DNA from: Parvibaculum sp.
GTDB taxonomy: Bacteria; Pseudomonadota; Alphaproteobacteria; Parvibaculales; Parvibaculaceae
Length of the DNA: 64,000 nucleotides
Reading direction: 5' to 3'
Assembly (NCBI RefSeq): GCF_030651915.1
Contig: NZ_JAUSBV010000005.1
Location: forward strand, 1,116,001 to 1,180,000
How positions within the stretch are numbered: the stretch's first letter is position 1; each line of letters begins with the position of its first letter. Shown here in pieces: positions 30,427 through 41,679 of the stretch. Below the pieces are notes generated by a model. That model was not told the origin of the DNA. It saw only the letters and a list, made by a program, of their open reading frames with translations, and did not search any database. A program made the position numbers and the translations under genes.

Positions 30427-33350
30427 GCTGCTATATCCTTCCCGGACTCATCAGATGAAAGCACGCGAGACAAAGCGCCGAGCAACGCTTTGGGGTCGAG
30501 TTTCGTCACATATTCCGTAAACCCCGCACTCATTCCCCGCTCGATATCCTTCGGGTTGGCGTGAGAGGAAAGCGCAATGATCGGCACCCCTTTCATATGC
30601 CCGTCGCTCTTCAGCAAGCGAGCGAGATCGAAGCCCGACAGGCCCGGCATTTCGATGTCCGACACGACAATGTCGAAGCGACCGCTGCCCTTGCATATCT
30701 CGAGCGCGGCCTCACCGTGCTCCGCCACGGTCACGTGGTAACCTGCCAGCGTAAGCATCGGCATCAGCAAATTGCGGAAGAACGCGCTGTCCTCGACGAG
30801 CAGAACATTTCGGCTATCATCCTCGCCGAAAGCCTTTTCCGTCTCGACGCTGAACCAGTCGGCATCGCTCTGGCGAAGATAGTGAACTGTGTCGATAACG
30901 TCTGTCGTCGTACTTGCGATGACGGCGCTGCCGAGGATACCTGCACGACTTCCGCCGGTGAGCTGAAGGTCGAGCGGCGCCTCTATGATATCGATCACGC
31001 GATCCACGACGAGACCAAGCATGCGCGAGCCATCGACGAAAACCAGGATCGGATGCTTTCCCGTCCGCACGGCAGGCTCGCCATCGAGCCCGATCAGCGG
31101 CATCAGGCCGCCACGATACTGAAGGACGGTGCGTGCACCGGCCTGCTCGGCGGTCGAGAGATCTGCCTCTTCGAGGCGGGCAACGAGCGACAAGGGAACT
31201 GCCTTGGGTCCACCGTCGCCAGCCTCGAATACGAGCATCGAAACGGCATCGCGATCGTGGGTCAGGTTGTCGCCCGTCGTCGTCTGCGCGGACTCGATAT
31301 GGGGCACGGCTGAAACGGCTGAGGCGAGACCGTTTGGATCGAGGATCATGATGACCTGGCCGTCGCCGAGAATTGTGGTGCCTGAAAAGCACGAGATGTG
31401 GCGGATCGTGCGCGACACCGGCTTGACGACGATCTCTTCGGTATCGAAGACCTTGTCGACGATAATTCCGAAAACGAAGGCGCCAACCTGCGAGACGACG
31501 ACATACGTGCTTTCTGTTCCACTATCGTCATCCGCGGCACGATCCGGACGCGGCAGGTCGAGTATCTCCGCAAGGGATACGAGCGGCAGGAGTCTGTCGC
31601 GCAACCGATAGACCGGCCGGCCATTGATTTCTTCAAGACCTTTCGCTGAAGTGTGGCTGATGCGCACGAGCTCAACGACGCTGTTTTGCGGCATGGCGAA
31701 GCGTTCGCCCGCACATTCCACAATGATCGCGGAGACAATCGCCAGCGTTAGCGGAATCTTGATGACGAAGCGCGAACCGACACCCTCCGTCGACTGAAAT
31801 TCGATGATGCCGCCGATCTTTTCGATGTTGCTTCGCACCACGTCCATGCCGACGCCACGCCCGGAAACACTCGTAACCGATGCAGCGGTTGAGAAGCCCG
31901 GGCGGAAGATGAATTGCTGAATCTGCTGCTCGGTCATGGTCTCGAGTTGCGCTTCGGTTGCCAGACCGTTCGCCACGACCTTTTCGCGTATGCGCGCCGT
32001 CGGCAGACCTCGTCCGTTGTCCGACACCTGAACGATAATATGGCCACCTTCGTGACGCGCCGAGAGCTCGACCGTTCCATGTTCGGGCTTGCCGGCGGCA
32101 AGGCGCTCGCCGACTGTCTCGATGCCATGATCGGCCGAGTTCCGCACCATATGGGTCAGCGGATCGCGAATCGATTCAAGTATCTGGCGATCGAGTTCGG
32201 TGTCAGCGCCGGTCATCACCAGTTCAATTTTCTTGTCGAGCTCCTGTGTCAGGTCGCGCACGAGCCGCGGGAGCTTTCCCCAGGCATTCCCGATCGGCTG
32301 CATACGCGTCATCATGACGTTTTCCTGCAGTTCCGTCGTGATCTGGTTGAGCCGTTGCAGCGGCGCACCGAAGGGGCTTTCATTATAACCGCGCAGAATC
32401 TGTAGAAGCTGGTTTCGCGTCAGCACCAGCTCGCTCACCATGGTCATCAGGTCTTCGAGCACATTGATGTTGACCCGCAACGTCTCGGATGGGGCGTTCG
32501 CCGCTACGTCGCGACGTTCGGTCGCCGCTGGCATGGTTTCGGCTCCCTTTTTCGGTTTGGCTTCTTCCACTGCGGGCAGCGCGATAGCCTCTTCAGGCGC
32601 CTCACGCGTCAAATGGCGAAGCAGGGCCGCAACGTCGTCGGCGTCGACGCCGAGAGAGGCAAATGCCTTTCCGATTTCGGTGCGCAACGTGGCAAGATCG
32701 GCCTCCGTCCAGCCATTGTCCGCAAGGCAGGTCAGAACATCGACGATGTCGATTCCGGGCGTCTTCTGCAGGGCGGCCGTCAGGCCGCCGGCGAGCGCGA
32801 ACTGCAGCTTCAGCATGTCGGGCTCAAGTGCCTCGCGTTGCGCGGATTGCTCGAGAAATGCCATGCAGGCCAACTCGCAGGCGGTATCGATACCCGAGGC
32901 GCCGCCGGCGCGATCATAGAGCTTTCCCGCTTTCGCAGACGGGGCAATGTCGGCCGGCCTGGACGCTTCGACCTCGCCTGAGGCGAGGCGGCGCAGCGCA
33001 CCGATCAGCTCTTCGTCACTGCCGGCCGGTTCGCTGCCTGTTGCGCCAAGCGCCGCCACAAGTTCCTTGATGCGGTCGAGCGCTGATAGCACCAGAGAAA
33101 CAACTTCGGGCGATACCAGGAGGCCACCGTCGCGGACGCGGCCGAGAACATCCTCAGCGGCATGGGCGACCGTTTCGAGCCTCGGCAAGCCAAGGAAGCC
33201 GCATGTTCCCTTGATGGTGTGCATGATCCGGAAGATGCTGCCGAGAAGCGCCGGATCTTCCGGCCGTTGTTCCAGCTCGACCAATTCGCTGTCCAGTACG
33301 TCCAGCGACTCGCGGGCCTCGGCGAGAAACTCATTGAGGAGATCGTCCAT
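30423..33350 (-). CDS. cheA: Hybrid chemotaxis histidine kinase CheA with CheW-like tandem and C-terminal receiver
   Basis: Multi-domain kinase of about 975 residues. Order: HPt with phospho-His in IMHTIKGTCGFLG (near 44); linker (about 125-285); dimerisation domain (LRVNINVLEDLMTMVSELV); HATPase (HMVRNSADHGIE, DNGRGL, GRGVGMDVV); CheW-like domain; a second CheW-like region; receiver domain with Asp in VVSDIEMPGLSG (near 898). A C-terminal CheW plus receiver resembles a fused CheV. No classic CheY-binding P2 domain is obvious in the linker. Start uncertain: MDDLLNEFL at 33350 fits homologues, but in-frame ATG 33377 and GTG 33401 exist; none has a convincing ribosome site. It heads cheA-W-Y-Z-B-R. 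Confidence 0.93.
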   Translation of the reverse strand: MDDLLNEFLAEARESLDVLDSELVELEQRPEDPALLGSIFRIMHTIKGTCGFLGLPRLETVAHAAEDVLGRVRDGGLLVSPEVVSLVLSALDRIKELVAALGATGSEPAGSDEELIGALRRLASGEVEASRPADIAPSAKAGKLYDRAGGASGIDTACELACMAFLEQSAQREALEPDMLKLQFALAGGLTAALQKTPGIDIVDVLTCLADNGWTEADLATLRTEIGKAFASLGVDADDVAALLRHLTREAPEEAIALPAVEEAKPKKGAETMPAATERRDVAANAPSETLRVNINVLEDLMTMVSELVLTRNQLLQILRGYNESPFGAPLQRLNQITTELQENVMMTRMQPIGNAWGKLPRLVRDLTQELDKKIELVMTGADTELDRQILESIRDPLTHMVRNSADHGIETVGERLAAGKPEHGTVELSARHEGGHIIVQVSDNGRGLPTARIREKVVANGLATEAQLETMTEQQIQQFIFRPGFSTAASVTSVSGRGVGMDVVRSNIEKIGGIIEFQSTEGVGSRFVIKIPLTLAIVSAIIVECAGERFAMPQNSVVELVRISHTSAKGLEEINGRPVYRLRDRLLPLVSLAEILDLPRPDRAADDDSGTESTYVVVSQVGAFVFGIIVDKVFDTEEIVVKPVSRTIRHISCFSGTTILGDGQVIMILDPNGLASAVSAVPHIESAQTTTGDNLTHDRDAVSMLVFEAGDGGPKAVPLSLVARLEEADLSTAEQAGARTVLQYRGGLMPLIGLDGEPAVRTGKHPILVFVDGSRMLGLVVDRVIDIIEAPLDLQLTGGSRAGILGSAVIASTTTDVIDTVHYLRQSDADWFSVETEKAFGEDDSRNVLLVEDSAFFRNLLMPMLTLAGYHVTVAEHGEAALEICKGSGRFDIVVSDIEMPGLSGFDLARLLKSDGHMKGVPIIALSSHANPKDIERGMSAGFTEYVTKLDPKALLGALSRVLSSDESGKDIAA

Positions 33351-33401
33351 GTCGGAATGCCCCGTTTCCTGTCCCATCGCGGCGATGGTAAATAGGGGCA
33401 C

Positions 33402-33514
33402 TTAACAGGTAATAAAACTTGTGAATATTGTAGTTAGTTGTTTTTATACAAGTAATAATAGAACGTAAGAGATATGGTATCGGCGTGTATGCGATTTATT
33501 AACATGATCGACGG
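33402..33514 (-). promoter_or_regulatory. AT-rich spacer upstream of the che operon
   Basis: About 110 bp, strongly AT-rich against the GC-rich genes around it, between the PAS kinase stop and the earliest cheA start. It holds an inverted repeat ACTTGT (33417-33422) and ACAAGT (33448-33453). It most likely carries the che promoter, but no clear -35/-10 pair can be fixed. Confidence 0.4.
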
Positions 33515-36238
33515 CTAGCTGCCGGATACATGGCGGCGCGGCGCAACATCGGGGATCGCCCTTGTACGCCATGACGGGAAATGAACCGCAACACGCGTGC
33601 CTTTATCGAGTTCACTGTCGATGGTGATCGTCGCATCGTGAAGAAGCGCAAATTGTTTGACGAGCGCGAGGCCGAGGCCGACCCCGTCGAAACGCCGCGA
33701 GAGGCTGCCTTCCACCTGCACGAACGGCTCCATCACGCGCTCGATATCCGCCGGGGCGATGCCGATGCCGCTATCCGACACCTGGAGGACAATGCCGCCA
33801 TCCGTATCGCGTCTGGCGGCAAAACTGACCGTGCCGCCCGCCGGCGTAAACTTGATCGCATTGGAGAGGAGATTGAGGATGATCTGCTTCAGCAACCGTT
33901 CGTCCGCATAGAGCGCCGGGAACGCCACAGGTATCTCACGGGCGAGCGTTAAACCCGCCAACGCGGCACGACCGTCCACGATGCGCATGCAGGCACAGGC
34001 CAGATCATCGACGACAAGCGGAGACTCGTCCATGTCCGTTGCGCCGACTTCGATGCGGCTGAGGTCCAGGATATCGTTGACGACGGCGAGAAGGTGATGG
34101 CCGCTGTCATTGATATCCTTGGCATAGGAACGATATTGCGGCACCTCCATCGGACCCAGAACGTCGCTGGCCATCAACTCGGAGAAACCGATGATAGCGT
34201 TCAGCGGCGTCCTGAGTTCATGGCTCATATTGGCCAGAAACTGCGACTTCGCCTCATTGGCAAATTCTGCGCGCTTGAGCGCTTCCCGCAAACTGTCGGT
34301 CACATGATTAATGACCGTTGTATCCAGAACGGTTCCGCGCATGCGCACCGCCCTGCCCGTTGCATCGCGCTCAATTTCCGCGTGTTCACGAACAACCCGG
34401 ATCGAACCATCAGGCAGCACGATGCGATGTTCGATCTTGTAAGGCTCTTTGCTCTCAAGCGCCTGTGCGATGGCCTGCTCGACGGTATCGCGATCTTCCG
34501 GATGTACATATGCAAGAAAGACGGGATAGGTCATTTCCACGCGGTGCGGTTCCAGACCAAATATCCGATAGGCTTCGTCTGACCAGCGAAGCGTGTTGGG
34601 CGCAATATCCCAAAGCCAGTTACCCAGATGGGCAATTCGTTCGGCTTCGGCAAGGTTGTAGGCGCTTTCACGCAGCGCACTGACTGCACGGTGCCGGTCG
34701 GTCACATCGTAGCAACCGATCAATGTTACGTCATCGCCCGCCATACTCATCGCGACAGCCGAAAAAGCGCACCAAACGACACGGCCGTTATCGGTTCTTA
34801 TGCGCGCTTCAATTCCGGCAACCTTTCCATCGGCACTGGATCCCCCCGACAGGTCCGCAACAAGCTTGTCGTCGAGGAATTCGGCAATGTTCCTGCCTGC
34901 CACCTCCGAATGCGTTGCCTCGACAAGCGTGGAGAAGGCGCCGTTGGAAAATAGAACCCCGCCGTCGGCCCGGCGCACGATCACGAGTCCGAACGGCATT
35001 GCCTCGACGATCATCCGCAATTGGCGCTCTCGCGCATGCAGCGCCTCCTCGGTCTGCCGCAAGGCCGTCAGGTCACGCACGACGGCGGTATAGACCATCT
35101 CATTGTCGATCACCACGCGGGAGACCGACGCCTCTGCCGGAAATTCGGTACCATCTTTACGGCGCCCTCTTACCTCCGGCCGTGCCGCCATATGCTTCGT
35201 CGAGGCCTCGTCCTTGGCGAAGCGGGCCACGTGCGCCTTGTGGCGTGTCCGGGCGCTGGGCGGCAGCAGGACATCGAGAGACTGCCCGATGATGTCTTCA
35301 GCGGCATATCCAAAGATGCGCTCGGCCTGCTTGTTGAAGATCCGGATTTTGTGTTTGCTGTCGGTCGCCACAATGGCATCGCCTGCCGTCGCCAACAGTT
35401 CGTCGAGTTGACGGCGGGCGTCGCCGGCTTCTTCTGCCTTGAGACGGGATTGCAGTGCCATGCCAAGGCGGTCGGATACCCCTTCCAGAACATCAAGGGT
35501 CAGCCGGTCACGCGGATGCGCGTGGCTGAAGCCGAACGTCAGCACGGCGACAGTCTCGTCATTTGCCCGAAGCGGCACCGCAACGCATCCGCCGGTATCG
35601 ACCATGCCGCCGTCATGGTCACGATAGACAATCTCCCCTGATTGCCATGCCTCTTCGGCTATCCCGCGACCGCTCGACAGCGATCGCTCCGGCGTCTCGT
35701 GGTCCACAGGACGGTTGCTCGGCAAGATACGTGTCGCCTTCCGCGTCAGGCGCCCTTCGCGCTGCAACCACGCCTCCGCATAAGGCCAACCGGCATAGAG
35801 CGAGATCATATGCAGGAGGGTATCGAGCGCACCCCCGAGCGTCGTCGACTTCATCAAGCGGTCGATAACCGTCTGGGAAAAACGAAGCCGACGGTCCTCA
35901 CGCACGGATTCGGAGATGTCCGCCACGATAAGAATCGTGTTCGATCCGGGTCCCCACACACGCGTCAGGGCAAGTTCGCTTCCGTCCGGACGACGGCAAC
36001 GGCGACGGAGTTCGTGGTTCACCTCATCGCCGGAGCCGGGCGTACTCGGCAATGCGACGGTTTTACCTCCGGCGGCGAGCAGCCGTTCGACCATGGAGAG
36101 CGTCGGGCGCTCTCCGCCCATATTCCCGACATTTTCCAGCAGCACAACGGAAGCGGCATTCTGCGAGACGAGTTGCCCCGTGGCTGGATCGAAAACGAAT
36201 ACCGCGGGCGAGTGCGGCTGGACAAGCGCACGATTCAT
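33515..36238 (-). CDS. PAS/GAF sensor histidine kinase
   Basis: Soluble kinase of 907 residues, no membrane segments. Order: an N-terminal PAS-like region (about 10-110), a GAF domain (about 120-265), then PAS domains at about 275-400, 410-520 and 545-655, followed by HisKA (FLANMSHELRTPLNAIIGFSEL, phospho-His) and HATPase (NLLSNAIKFTPAGG, DSGIGI, GVGLGLALVKQF). No receiver domain. The stop of the globin-coupled receptor gene lies 27 bp upstream, so the two are probably cotranscribed. Its cognate response regulator is not obvious. The PAS and GAF inputs may bind haem, flavin or small ligands; this cannot be read from sequence. Confidence 0.93.
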   Translation of the reverse strand: MNRALVQPHSPAVFVFDPATGQLVSQNAASVVLLENVGNMGGERPTLSMVERLLAAGGKTVALPSTPGSGDEVNHELRRRCRRPDGSELALTRVWGPGSNTILIVADISESVREDRRLRFSQTVIDRLMKSTTLGGALDTLLHMISLYAGWPYAEAWLQREGRLTRKATRILPSNRPVDHETPERSLSSGRGIAEEAWQSGEIVYRDHDGGMVDTGGCVAVPLRANDETVAVLTFGFSHAHPRDRLTLDVLEGVSDRLGMALQSRLKAEEAGDARRQLDELLATAGDAIVATDSKHKIRIFNKQAERIFGYAAEDIIGQSLDVLLPPSARTRHKAHVARFAKDEASTKHMAARPEVRGRRKDGTEFPAEASVSRVVIDNEMVYTAVVRDLTALRQTEEALHARERQLRMIVEAMPFGLVIVRRADGGVLFSNGAFSTLVEATHSEVAGRNIAEFLDDKLVADLSGGSSADGKVAGIEARIRTDNGRVVWCAFSAVAMSMAGDDVTLIGCYDVTDRHRAVSALRESAYNLAEAERIAHLGNWLWDIAPNTLRWSDEAYRIFGLEPHRVEMTYPVFLAYVHPEDRDTVEQAIAQALESKEPYKIEHRIVLPDGSIRVVREHAEIERDATGRAVRMRGTVLDTTVINHVTDSLREALKRAEFANEAKSQFLANMSHELRTPLNAIIGFSELMASDVLGPMEVPQYRSYAKDINDSGHHLLAVVNDILDLSRIEVGATDMDESPLVVDDLACACMRIVDGRAALAGLTLAREIPVAFPALYADERLLKQIILNLLSNAIKFTPAGGTVSFAARRDTDGGIVLQVSDSGIGIAPADIERVMEPFVQVEGSLSRRFDGVGLGLALVKQFALLHDATITIDSELDKGTRVAVHFPSWRTRAIPDVAPRRHVSGS

Positions 36239-36265
36239 TATACTGAGCTTTCGCGGAACGCGTCC

Positions 36266-37612
36266 TCAGGCCGCTCGCGCCCGCGTGAGGAACTTGTCAA
36301 CCTGTTCACGAAGCGTCTCGGCCTGGCGGGCGAGAATGTCCGACGAACCGGAGATCTGCGCGGCCGCCGAACCCGTTTCGGCTGCAGCTTCGGCGACAGC
36401 GACAATGTTGGACGAAACGTCCTGGGTGCCACGTGCGGCCTCCTGGACGTTGCGCGCGATTTCGTTCGTCGCCGCGTCCTGCTCGTCGACCGCCGCGGCG
36501 ATCGAGGTGGCAATCTGGTTCATTTCCGTGATCGTCTTTTCGATCGACTTGATCGCATCGACCGATTCCTGGGTCGCGCCCTGCATAGCCTTGATCTGCT
36601 CGGCAATCTCTTCGGTCGCCTTCGCCGTCTGATTGGCGAGACTCTTGACTTCGGAGGCAACGACCGCAAATCCCTTGCCCGCTTCGCCCGCGCGTGCGGC
36701 CTCGATTGTGGCGTTCAATGCAAGGAGGTTCGTCTGCGCCGCAATATCGTTGATGAGCGTCACGACATCGCCGATCTTCTGTGCCGCATCGGCCAGACCC
36801 TGGACCTTGCCGTCTGTGCGATGCGCTTCCTGAACAGCCTGTCCGGCGATCTTGGTGGACATCGACGCCTGACGACCAATTTCGGCGATCGAACTGGAGA
36901 GTTGCTCGCTTGCTGAAGCGACCGTCTGAACGTTTGTGGATGCTTCCTCGGAAGCCGCCGCGACGGTTGTGGTCTTGGCGCTCGTCTGTTCAGCCGTCAC
37001 GCTCATCGCCTGAGCCGATGCTTGCAGTTCCGTGGAGGCCGATGCGACGGATTTGATGATCTCATTGACCGCCACATCGAAGTCGGCGATGGCCGTCTCA
37101 AGCGTCCTCTGGCGTCCTGCGCGTTCTTCCACCATGGCATCCTGATAGGCCGAGATGGCGAGATCCATATCCAGCAGAACGGCTGTGTTCAGTGCGCCGA
37201 TGACTTCGGCAAGACGCTTGGGCGTCCAGCGATATTTCTGGACGGCGACGTCGACCAGCCGGTTCATCACGAACTTGTAACCACCGATGTACCAGCGCGG
37301 CTCCAGGCCGATGCGGTTGTGTGTGAGGCCGATCGTATGCACGCTTTGCATATAGGCGTCGTCGAAACGACCGGAGAAAAGGCGGCCCCAATGCGTGCCC
37401 TGCGCCTGCTTGAGGCGCGGCGTCTGTGTGCCGACAAGTTTGGCGAGTTCGGGAACGGCACCAAGATGAGCGTAGAAAGCATCGAGAACGTCCGGCAGAT
37501 GCGGCTCGATCACCTTCCAGAAATCACGCAGCGCTTCCCCGGTTGCTTCCGAGACCTCCATGAAACGCATGCGCCCGTCGCGATCGACCCTCGACATCTG
37601 GTTTTCCGTCAT
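36266..37612 (-). CDS. Globin-coupled methyl-accepting chemotaxis protein (HemAT-like aerotaxis receptor)
   Basis: Soluble receptor of 448 residues. The N-terminal protoglobin sensor (about 15-180) has the proximal haem His at about residue 98 in [20 protein letters not shown] coiled-coil adaptor and the MCP signalling domain follow, with the hairpin tip [22 protein letters not shown] fully conserved. No membrane helices and no C-terminal CheR-tethering pentapeptide. The ATG at 37612 has GGGGGGAATT upstream. It probably senses O2 and signals through the adjacent CheA/CheW. It is divergent from the Fnr-like gene. Confidence 0.93.
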   Translation of the reverse strand: MTENQMSRVDRDGRMRFMEVSEATGEALRDFWKVIEPHLPDVLDAFYAHLGAVPELAKLVGTQTPRLKQAQGTHWGRLFSGRFDDAYMQSVHTIGLTHNRIGLEPRWYIGGYKFVMNRLVDVAVQKYRWTPKRLAEVIGALNTAVLLDMDLAISAYQDAMVEERAGRQRTLETAIADFDVAVNEIIKSVASASTELQASAQAMSVTAEQTSAKTTTVAAASEEASTNVQTVASASEQLSSSIAEIGRQASMSTKIAGQAVQEAHRTDGKVQGLADAAQKIGDVVTLINDIAAQTNLLALNATIEAARAGEAGKGFAVVASEVKSLANQTAKATEEIAEQIKAMQGATQESVDAIKSIEKTITEMNQIATSIAAAVDEQDAATNEIARNVQEAARGTQDVSSNIVAVAEAAAETGSAAAQISGSSDILARQAETLREQVDKFLTRARAA

Positions 37613-37962
37613 AATTCCCCCCACCGAAAACGGGCCAGCTGCGCCGGCCTCAAGCCCAATCCTGCGCCGATCCGGACTCCTCAAGCAGCAGGTTCTGCGA
37701 CTTTTTGTCCATCGAATCAGTGCGATTGAAGTTGATTCTAGAATTCAATTTGAAATAAATAGTTAATGGTAAAGTATTGATGATTATATATATTATAGCA
37801 TTACGATATATACTGTATTTATATACTATGTTGAAAAATATATATTTTACCCTGTCCCCTCTAGGAAAAGTATTTTGGGCGCGATAACTGTTTCACTCTT
37901 GGGTATAAAAACCGTGGTGAACCCTGCCCACACGGGGCGGTGCCAGGCGGGAAGTATAGTTT
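37613..37962. promoter_or_regulatory. AT-rich divergent intergenic region, receptor gene / Fnr-like gene
   Basis: 350 bp without a gene. 37715-37860 is extremely AT-rich with TATATA runs. A near-palindrome TTGATTCTAGAATTCAA lies at 37732-37748 (TTCTAGAA core with TTGA/TCAA arms); it resembles but does not match the Fnr/FixK consensus TTGAT-N4-ATCAA. A TATAAA box at 37904-37909 lies before the Fnr-like gene with no good -35 partner. Likely holds both divergent promoters. Confidence 0.45.
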
Positions 37963-38664
37963 GTGAGCAACGGTTCATCCGACGACTGCGATGATTGCGC
38001 ATTCCGGCATATGCCGTTTTGCGGCGCCGTCTTGGGTCCCAATCGGGATACCGCGCACCGCGGCCGAAAGACAGATGGTACGGTCCGGGCACGCCAGAAT
38101 CTCTACAAGCAGGGCGAAGCACGCGGCCGTGTCATGGTGTTGCGCGACGGATGGGCAATCAGGTTTGCGCTCACGCCCGACGGACGGCGTCAGATTCTGT
38201 CGATCCTGCTTCCCGGCGATATCGCCGGCGGCGAATTCCTCATGCGCGGCGAGGTGCGAATCCCGGCCCAAGCCATTACGCCGGTTCGCTATTGCGCGTT
38301 CGAGGCCGGTGACCTGAGGGAAGTCGCAAAAGACGATCCCGACCTCGTCTGGACCTTTGCCGACATTTGCTTTTCCGGGCATGAAGCGGTCGAAGCGCGC
38401 CTCGTCGATCTCGGCCGGCGCAATGCCGAGCAGCGCATCGCGCGGCTCCTTATTGAAATACACGGGCGGCTGGCAAAGCGCGGGCTGGCCAATGGAAATA
38501 CGATTCCGTTTCCGTTGCGCCAACAAATTATCGCCGACGCATTCGGACTTACCCAGGTTCATGTCAGCCGCGTCATGACCTCGATGCGCGACCGCGACAT
38601 CATTCGGCTATCGGCTGGTTTCCTGACCATACTTGACATGGATTTGCTGAACGAGATCGCATAG
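37963..38664 (+). CDS. Crp/Fnr-family transcriptional regulator with FnrN-type cysteine cluster
   Basis: A 233-residue regulator. The N-terminus holds C9-x2-C12-x7-C20 with the CxxCxxRHxxxC layout of FnrN/FnrL proteins, and a possible fourth ligand Cys (VRYCAFEAGDL), so an oxygen-labile iron-sulfur cluster is plausible. The cyclic-nucleotide-binding fold follows (about 45-135), then a winged helix FGLTQVHVSRVMTSMR. In the recognition helix the Fnr Glu (ETISR) is Val (VHVSR), so its target differs from a classical Fnr box. Start is GTG at 37963 with a weak ribosome site. It is divergent from the globin-coupled receptor, a likely target. Confidence 0.9.
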   Translation: MSNGSSDDCDDCAFRHMPFCGAVLGPNRDTAHRGRKTDGTVRARQNLYKQGEARGRVMVLRDGWAIRFALTPDGRRQILSILLPGDIAGGEFLMRGEVRIPAQAITPVRYCAFEAGDLREVAKDDPDLVWTFADICFSGHEAVEARLVDLGRRNAEQRIARLLIEIHGRLAKRGLANGNTIPFPLRQQIIADAFGLTQVHVSRVMTSMRDRDIIRLSAGFLTILDMDLLNEIA

Positions 38665-38667
38665 ACG

Positions 38668-38683
38668 ATACCGCCCGCGGTAT
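38668..38683 (+). terminator. Hairpin after the Fnr-like gene
   Basis: ATACCGC-CC-GCGGTAT, a perfect 7-bp stem starting 4 bp after the stop codon. No T run, so only a weak terminator candidate between this gene and the convergent tRNA gene. Confidence 0.35.
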
Positions 38684-38725
38684 GCGGGAACATTCGTCTA
38701 CCGATAATCGTGACCGGGGATGAAT

Positions 38726-38801
<76 letters not shown>

Positions 38802-38930
38802 GCCTTGTATCCGGCGCGGGATGGGCCCCGCACCGACGGTGGCGGAACTTAGGGCCGCGCCCCCCGGCGATCAAGAGAAACTTGATGCCGGAGAGATCGC
38901 GCAACCGCGGCGTCCCGCCTTGCCGTTATT

Positions 38931-39311
38931 TCAGTCGTCGTCGCCCTTGCCGCCGCGAACGATGCCGGTGACATCGTCATCCTCGTCTTCGTCGTCGGGC
39001 AGGAAGGCGTCGTCGGCGTCGTCATCCTCGACCTCGACGTCCACATCGACATCGATATCGTCGTCGTCGACCGCCAGCTCCTCGTCGCGCATCGCATCGA
39101 GCGAGACGGTGTCCCCGTCATCGACCACGACGCGCTTCAGCGGCTTCTCCTTCGGCTTTTCAACCGGCTTGGCACGCTTCGCCTTGGTGCCTGTGTCGGG
39201 CACATATTCGTGCTTGCACTTGGGGCACACGACCGGGTTCTTGTTCAGGTCGTAAAACTTCGCGCCGCAACTCGGGCAATCGCGTTTGGTTCCCAACTCG
39301 GGTTTCGACAA
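38931..39311 (-). CDS. TIGR02300 family (FYDLN acid domain) protein
   Basis: A 126-residue alphaproteobacterial protein. The N-terminus contains a zinc-ribbon-like C-x2-C ... C-x2-C pattern (CPSCGAKFYDLNKNPVVCPKC) that includes the FYDLN motif. After a Lys/Pro linker the C-terminal half is extremely acidic (long Asp/Glu runs). Function unknown; the family is conserved upstream of aroA, as here, where the two genes diverge. Nucleic-acid or protein binding by the zinc ribbon is a guess. Confidence 0.93.
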   Translation of the reverse strand: MSKPELGTKRDCPSCGAKFYDLNKNPVVCPKCKHEYVPDTGTKAKRAKPVEKPKEKPLKRVVVDDGDTVSLDAMRDEELAVDDDDIDVDVDVEVEDDDADDAFLPDDEDEDDDVTGIVRGGKGDDD

Positions 39312-39316
39312 GCTAG

Positions 39317-41484
<2,168 letters not shown>

Positions 41485-41493
41485 GTGCGTTTT

Positions 41494-41518
41494 CGCCGTT
41501 CGGGCGGCGCGCCTTTTT
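41494..41518 (+). terminator. Candidate Rho-independent terminator after cmk
   Basis: CGCCG-TTCGGG-CGGCG stem-loop, four bases, then TTTTT. It lies 10 bp after the cmk stop and 160 bp before rpsA, so it may separate aroA-cmk from rpsA or act as an attenuator. Confidence 0.5.
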
Positions 41519-41679
41519 CGCATTGCTCTGACGCAGGATTCCGCCGGTCGGGTCGTTTTTTGCAACCTCTAACCGACACCGCCCAAATCCACATGCTCCC
41601 GGACGTTCTATGATTTCGGGGGAAGACCCGCGGACCCAACCGCCGGCCGGAATAAAAGCATCGTCAGGAGACTTTTACA

